Positions 59,978 to 64,000 of a stretch of DNA of 64,000 nucleotides are shown here, in pieces; the stretch's first letter is position 1; every line of letters begins with the position of its first letter. The DNA comes from Collinsella aerofaciens. Lineage in GTDB: Bacteria; Actinomycetota; Coriobacteriia; Coriobacteriales; Coriobacteriaceae. The notes beneath the pieces are model-generated. The model had not been told where the DNA came from. It worked only from the letters and a program-made list of their open reading frames with translations, and did no database searches. The position numbers were made by a program, and so were the translations under genes. The DNA lies in NCBI RefSeq assembly GCF_963360655.1, contig NZ_OY725717.1, positions 186,001 through 250,000 on the forward strand, written 5' to 3'.

Positions 59978-60922
59978 TTAGCTGGTTTGGGCACTAGTAA
60001 GAACGCCGGTGGTGTCGAACGCCGGGGTAAAGCTCTCGTCTACCGCGCCGCCTTCTTGCCAGAACATCGTCGTAAAGCCCAGGTCGTCGGCATGGTCGAG
60101 CACCTGCTCGTACTCCTCGCGCGTCACGGCGCGTGCCAACTCGCCGCCCTGCTCGCGCATGAGCGCATTGGGCGTGTACTGGTTCATGACCGAGATCGGC
60201 ACGTCGCCCACCGTCTGCCACACCAGATCCAGCACGCGACACGAATCGTCCGCATGACCCGGCAGCACCAGATGACGCACGATGATGCCGCGCTTCATGA
60301 GCCCGTCCTCGTCCACCAGCTCTCCCCCGCGGCGCTCAATCTCGCGCGACATCTGAGCCAGGCCCGACACGGCCACACGCGGGTAGTCCTGAATATGAGA
60401 GAGCGACTGCGCAAGCTCGGCATCGGCATATTTAAAGTCCGTAAGCCACACATCGACCAGATCGCCGAGCGCAGCCACGGCACTCGCCCGCTCATAGCCG
60501 CTCGTGTTGTAGACGATCGGGATGTCCAGCCCGCGCTCCCGCGCTGCGGCAATCGCGGACGGCAGCAGGTGAGCATAATGCGTCGCCGTCACCAGGTTGA
60601 TGTTGTTGGCACCCTGGTCCTGCAGCTCCAGCATAATCTCGACCAAACGCTGGGGCGTAATCTCAAGACCGAAATTGCCCGTCGAGATCTCGTGGTTTTG
60701 GCAGTAGACGCATTTGAGCGAGCAACCGCTAAAGAAAATCGTGCCCGAGCCGGCCTCGCCCGAGATGGGCGGCTCCTCCCACATATGAAGCGCGGCGCGG
60801 GCCACCTTGAGCGTGTCGTTAGCACCGCAGACGCCGTGCGCGCCCTCATCGCGCGCCGCACCGCAACGGCGCGGACACAAATGGCAGGCGGGCGAAAAAA
60901 GTTCGGTCAACGACATCGGCAT
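59978..60922 (-). CDS. Radical SAM protein, PflA/PflX-like
   Basis: A 314-residue radical SAM enzyme. FSGCSLKCVYCQNHEIS contains the CxxxCxxC cluster motif. The N-terminal CHLCPRRCGAARDEGAHGVC adds five cysteines for a second cluster, typical of proteins labelled putative pyruvate formate-lyase activating enzyme. No glycyl-radical enzyme gene is nearby, so the substrate is open. ATG at 60922 with GGAG ten bases ahead; a second ATG is two codons on. Confidence 0.88.
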   Translation of the reverse strand: MPMSLTELFSPACHLCPRRCGAARDEGAHGVCGANDTLKVARAALHMWEEPPISGEAGSGTIFFSGCSLKCVYCQNHEISTGNFGLEITPQRLVEIMLELQDQGANNINLVTATHYAHLLPSAIAAARERGLDIPIVYNTSGYERASAVAALGDLVDVWLTDFKYADAELAQSLSHIQDYPRVAVSGLAQMSREIERRGGELVDEDGLMKRGIIVRHLVLPGHADDSCRVLDLVWQTVGDVPISVMNQYTPNALMREQGGELARAVTREEYEQVLDHADDLGFTTMFWQEGGAVDESFTPAFDTTGVLTSAQTS

Positions 60923-61069
60923 AAAAAAATGCTCCAAAACAACGATTCAGCAGCTCAAACGTAAAGGGCCAGACCGGGTAGACGGCTCCGTCCCTAAGGC
61001 GCCGTAATCGTCCGACACGATTTTTGTAATGTCAAGACTGGAATCGATAAAGTGCCGCTTTATGATGTA

Positions 61070-61242
61070 GGTATTCCGCCCCCCGCGGAGCAACTGGGTG
61101 AACCGTCGCGTTTATTTAGGGAGCCCACACAGTCGTACCTAGTACAGGTATCCTTCGTTGTTAAGGACGCTGGAACAGTCGATGAGGGCACCCACCTGTT
61201 TTAGGTGGGTTCATTTTCGTAACGTGGGGGGTGGTTTTCTTT
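61070..61242 (+). ncRNA. ssrS: Candidate 6S RNA
   Basis: A structured, gene-free transcript-like region. Its ends pair: CCGCCCCCCGC (61076-61086) with GTGGGGGGTGG (61224-61234), directly followed by TTTTCTTTT as terminator. Between them lie hairpins ACCT-AGTAC-AGGT, CCTT-CGTTGTT-AAGG and ACCCACCT-GTTTT-AGGTGGGT. Closing stem, long interior and a CACCCACC/GGTGGGTTC 3' hairpin fit 6S RNA, which binds the housekeeping polymerase. TATGAT at 61061-61066 is a possible -10. SRP RNA, RNase P and tmRNA signatures are absent. Confidence 0.55.
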
Positions 61243-61447
61243 TGCCGAAAATCACCATTACAGTCCATATGGATCCCCGCCGGCATCCCGACAAGCCATC
61301 GACAACATCCCAATATCTGGTATGCGCGTGATAATCGCACGGTGCAAACCTCCGCACCCCCCTCGGTCGAGTATCATGGGACAGCTATGCCATTTCCGCG
61401 TAGCAACCTTTGACCTTTTCCTTCGACGCTTGGCGGTTTTTAGATTC

Positions 61448-62647
61448 ATGGCTTCATCCCCGAGCTACATACCGTACCTATGCGTGGCAGCGGCGGCCTT
61501 TATCACGACCTTCCTCGCGGTGCCCCTGGTCAAGCGCTTGGCAATTAAGCTCGATGCCGTCGACTATCCTTCTAAGCGCCGCATCAACACCAAGCCCATC
61601 CCGCGTTTGGGCGGAACGGCGGTGTTTTTGGGCCTGGTCGTTGCCTGCATTGTGCAAATCCTAGGCACCTGGTACCTGGGCTGGCCGCCCGTTTTGGTGC
61701 CGCACCCGCGCCTTCACATTAGCTATCCCATGCTGGCGCTCTCCTTTACCGTCATCTTTGCGACCGGCGCTATCGACGACGTCTTCCAGCTCAAGCCCAA
61801 GCAAAAGCTGGCCGGACAGGTCCTCGCCGCGCTTATCGCCTGCATGGGCGGCCTAAAAATCGGCGTCATCGTCAACCCGTTTGCCCCCGGCGAAATCATG
61901 CTCGGATGGCTCGCCTACCCCATCACCGTGATCTATCTGGTGGCATTCACCAACATCATTAACCTCATCGACGGCCTTGACGGCCTGGCGACGGGTATCT
62001 GCGGCATCGCGTCGTTCACCATGTTTTCGATGGCCGTTCTCTCGGGCCGCATCGACGCCGCCGCGCTCTCCATTGCGCTCTTTGGCGCCTGTCTGGCCTT
62101 TTTGCGCTACAACTTCAACCCCGCAAGCATCTTCTTGGGCGACTCGGGGTCGCTGCTTCTGGGCTTTGCGCTGGGCTCCATCTCGCTGCTCAACGTGAGC
62201 CGCACCGCCGCGCTCACCTCGCTCATCATCCCGCTCATCGTTGCCGGCGTGCCCATCATCGACACGTTTAGCGCCATTGTGCGCCGCAAGCGCGCCCACA
62301 TTAGCATCGGGCAGGCCGACAAAGGCCACATCCACCACCGCCTGATCCAAGAAGGCTACAACCAAAAACAGGCTGTGCTGCTCATCTATGCCTGGTGCAT
62401 TATGCTTTCGGCCGGCGCCGCCGCGATTAACCAGGTCGAGGTGCCCATGCGCGTGCTCATCTTTACCGTGCTCGCCATTGGCTCGGCGGCCTTTGCCAAG
62501 CATCTACATCTGTTTGAGCCCGTACTGCGCCACCATTACAACAAGCGCACGCACGAGGACGAGCTGGTCACCCCCGACGACCCCGCTTTTAAGCAGGAGG
62601 AGCAGGCAGCCGAGGAGCGCAAAGAAGAGCGCCACCACAAGCTCTAG
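61448..62647 (+). CDS. Polyprenyl-phosphate sugar-1-phosphate transferase (WecA/TagO/MraY family)
   Basis: A 399-residue enzyme with about eleven membrane spans. IDDVFQLKPKQKL (Asp-Asp), NIINLIDGLDGLATG and GHIHHRLI are the catalytic motifs. The His motif and the lack of MurNAc-pentapeptide features favour WecA/TagO over MraY. It would attach GlcNAc-phosphate to undecaprenyl phosphate to start wall teichoic-acid-like or other glycans. The start at 61448 precedes the first span but has no clear ribosome site; ATG at 61376 is an alternative. The last 35 residues are a charged tail. Confidence 0.88.
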   Translation: MASSPSYIPYLCVAAAAFITTFLAVPLVKRLAIKLDAVDYPSKRRINTKPIPRLGGTAVFLGLVVACIVQILGTWYLGWPPVLVPHPRLHISYPMLALSFTVIFATGAIDDVFQLKPKQKLAGQVLAALIACMGGLKIGVIVNPFAPGEIMLGWLAYPITVIYLVAFTNIINLIDGLDGLATGICGIASFTMFSMAVLSGRIDAAALSIALFGACLAFLRYNFNPASIFLGDSGSLLLGFALGSISLLNVSRTAALTSLIIPLIVAGVPIIDTFSAIVRRKRAHISIGQADKGHIHHRLIQEGYNQKQAVLLIYAWCIMLSAGAAAINQVEVPMRVLIFTVLAIGSAAFAKHLHLFEPVLRHHYNKRTHEDELVTPDDPAFKQEEQAAEERKEERHHKL

Positions 62648-62817
62648 GGCAAGCTGCCGAGGATGTGCCAAGGCACCGTTTGCCAAGCGCGGCCGCGCCG
62701 CACCCATCGCACATGCCGCACCACGCGCGCCCCTCTCCCGCCCCTCGCCTACTTACGCACCACCCCTCCAATAAACGCGTTATCATCTTGACCCATGAAC
62801 ATACGTTAGGAGCAATC

Positions 62818-63867
62818 ATGCCAAACGAGAACAGCTACGAAGTCGCGCTGCAAAAGAGCAACGCCATTCGCGAGGGCCTGGCCAAGACGCCCGAGAAGTT
62901 CACCATGCTCACCGGCGACCGCCCCACCGGCCGCCTGCACCTGGGCCACTACTTTGGCACCCTCAAGGGCCGCGTTGAGCTGCAGAACATGGGCGCCAAG
63001 ACCAACGTGCTCATCGCCGACTACCAGGTCATCACCGACCGCGACACGACCGAGCACATCCAGGACAACGTGTACAACATGGTCATGGACTACCTTGCCT
63101 GCGGTATCGACCCCGACAAGACCATGATCTACGCGCACTCCGCCGTGCCCGCAGCAAACCAGCTCATGCTGCCGTTCCTGTCGCTGGTGTCCGAGGCCGA
63201 GCTGGCGCGCAACCCCACCGTCAAGGCCGAGATGGAGGCCTCGGGCCACGAGCTCACCGGTCTTCTGCTCACCTACCCGGTGCACCAGGCCTGCGACATT
63301 CTGTTCTGCAAGGGCAACGTCGTGCCCGTCGGTCGCGACCAGCTGCCGCACATCGAGCTCACCCGCACCATCGCCCGCCGCTTTAACAACCGCTACGGCA
63401 AGGTATTTCCCGAGGTCGACGCATTGCTGTCCGAGACCCCGCTGCTTCCCGGCCTTGACGGTCGCAAGATGAGCAAGAGCTACGGCAACGCCATCAATAT
63501 CTCGATGACCGCCGAGGAGACGGCCAAACGCATCAAGAAGAGCCAGACCGACTCCGAGCGCATGATCACGTTCGACCCCGAAAACCGCCCCGGCGTGTCC
63601 GGCCTGCTTTCGACAGCCGCCATCTGCACCGGTCGCTCCGAGGTCGAGATTGCCGAGGAGATCGGCATGGGCGGCTCCGGCCAGCTCAAGAAGTACGTGA
63701 CCGAGGCCGTCAACGAGTACTTCGCACCGATCCGCGAGCGTCGCCAGCGCTACGAGAACGATCTGGACTATGTGAAGGACGTCCTGCACGAGGGCAACCG
63801 TCGCGCCAACGAGATCGCCGATCAGACCCTGGCAGAGGTTCAGGACGCCATGGGCATGGTGTACTAG
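62818..63867 (+). CDS. trpS: Tryptophanyl-tRNA synthetase
   Basis: A 349-residue class I synthetase. TGDRPTGRLHLGHYFG contains HLGH (HIGH motif) and DGRKMSKSYGN is the KMSKS loop. ATG at 62818 follows TTAGGAGC. The 170 bases before it contain no clear T-box or leader peptide. Full length. An intrinsic terminator follows. Confidence 0.96.
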   Translation: MPNENSYEVALQKSNAIREGLAKTPEKFTMLTGDRPTGRLHLGHYFGTLKGRVELQNMGAKTNVLIADYQVITDRDTTEHIQDNVYNMVMDYLACGIDPDKTMIYAHSAVPAANQLMLPFLSLVSEAELARNPTVKAEMEASGHELTGLLLTYPVHQACDILFCKGNVVPVGRDQLPHIELTRTIARRFNNRYGKVFPEVDALLSETPLLPGLDGRKMSKSYGNAINISMTAEETAKRIKKSQTDSERMITFDPENRPGVSGLLSTAAICTGRSEVEIAEEIGMGGSGQLKKYVTEAVNEYFAPIRERRQRYENDLDYVKDVLHEGNRRANEIADQTLAEVQDAMGMVY

Positions 63868-63902
63868 ACCGATCTACTGGCTTGAGCTTTCGATTGCTTT
63901 AG

Positions 63903-63930
63903 GGCGGGCGCTGCGGCGTCCGCCTTTTTT
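63903..63930 (+). terminator. Intrinsic terminator of trpS
   Basis: Stem GGCGGGCGC / GCGTCCGCC (one G-T pair) with four-base loop, then TTTTTT. Confidence 0.88.
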
Positions 63931-63952
63931 GGAGCCGGACCGCTTCGGCTCC
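63931..63952. repeat. Second hairpin after trpS
   Basis: GGAGCCG and CGGCTCC pair around an 8-base loop, with no T-run. The remaining 48 bases to the window end show nothing. Confidence 0.5.
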
Positions 63953-64000
63953 GTCCATCGCACCCCCTCGACAAACAGGAACAGGCCCGCCGGCAGTTAG

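Noticed and set aside
61070-61242. SRP RNA, RNase P RNA or tmRNA as identity of the structured region
   Set aside because: Conserved GGAAGGAAGCA-type, GAGGAAAGTCC-type and tRNA-like end signatures are all missing.
62648-62817. T-box or trp leader before trpS
   Set aside because: No T-box sequence, Trp-codon leader or antiterminator pair was found in the 170 bases.
1-64000. CRISPR array
   Set aside because: The repeated units seen are coding wall-binding repeats of variable sequence or dispersed palindromes; no regularly spaced short repeats with unique spacers occur.

Overview
The window looks like a chromosomal segment of a Collinsella-type gut actinobacterium (Coriobacteriia). This is inferred from several things together: GC-rich host genes, many secreted proteins with aromatic SGAM-type cell-wall-binding repeats, a Rho factor with a very long charged N-terminal extension, a sufCBDSU operon behind an Rrf2 regulator, a CarD regulator, and a NifU-like/GGGtGRT gene pair typical of gut anaerobes. 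No rRNA or marker gene was available, so genus level is a judgement.

Region 1 (1-14,400) is accessory. Four minus-strand surface proteins carry cell-wall-binding repeats: one cut by the window edge, a GH25 lysozyme, an NlpC/P60-like hydrolase, and one with a small Cys/His tail. An IS30-family element (3041-4713) sits between two of them. Next come a truncated glycosyltransferase copy, a degraded gene remnant, and an acyltransferase gene split cleanly by an IS21-family element (10251-12797). A 7-bp target duplication flanks that element, and removing it restores a 359-codon reading frame. An orphan ATPase with a C-terminal winged-helix region follows.

Region 2 (14,400-25,600) is a glycan-assembly locus. 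Five minus-strand family-2 glycosyltransferase genes form one operon. On the plus strand are an acyltransferase and a GlfT2/rhamnosyltransferase-like enzyme. A predicted AAA-ATPase with both active sites apparently degraded follows on the minus strand. A polyprenyl-phosphate sugar-phosphate transferase (61448-62647) could start lipid-linked glycans.

Region 3 (25,600-38,000) holds a secreted sortase-type protein with a lysozyme-like motif. An Rrf2 regulator is apparently co-transcribed with an MNT/HEPN toxin-antitoxin pair and diverges from sufCBDSU. Two identical-geometry dyads lie between them. A REP-associated (Y1) transposase-like gene and the highly expressed-looking NifU-like/GGGtGRT pair follow.

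Region 4 (38,000-64,000) is mainly housekeeping: a flavoprotein, tRNA-Lys x2 and tRNA-His, an aminotransferase, a ROK sugar kinase, a VanZ-like protein, rho, argS, carD, an HD hydrolase, proA, an alpha/beta hydrolase, proB, pncB, tRNA-Ala, a radical-SAM enzyme, a candidate 6S RNA, the sugar-phosphate transferase and trpS. Intergenic palindromic repeats of about 160 bp recur here. An IS1249-like element (51918-53271) has landed inside the loop of a terminator hairpin.

The best candidates for something new are the 160-bp palindromes with a Y1-transposase relative nearby, the double operator at suf/Rrf2 with a toxin-antitoxin module tied to the same regulator, and the uncharacterised GGGtGRT pair.
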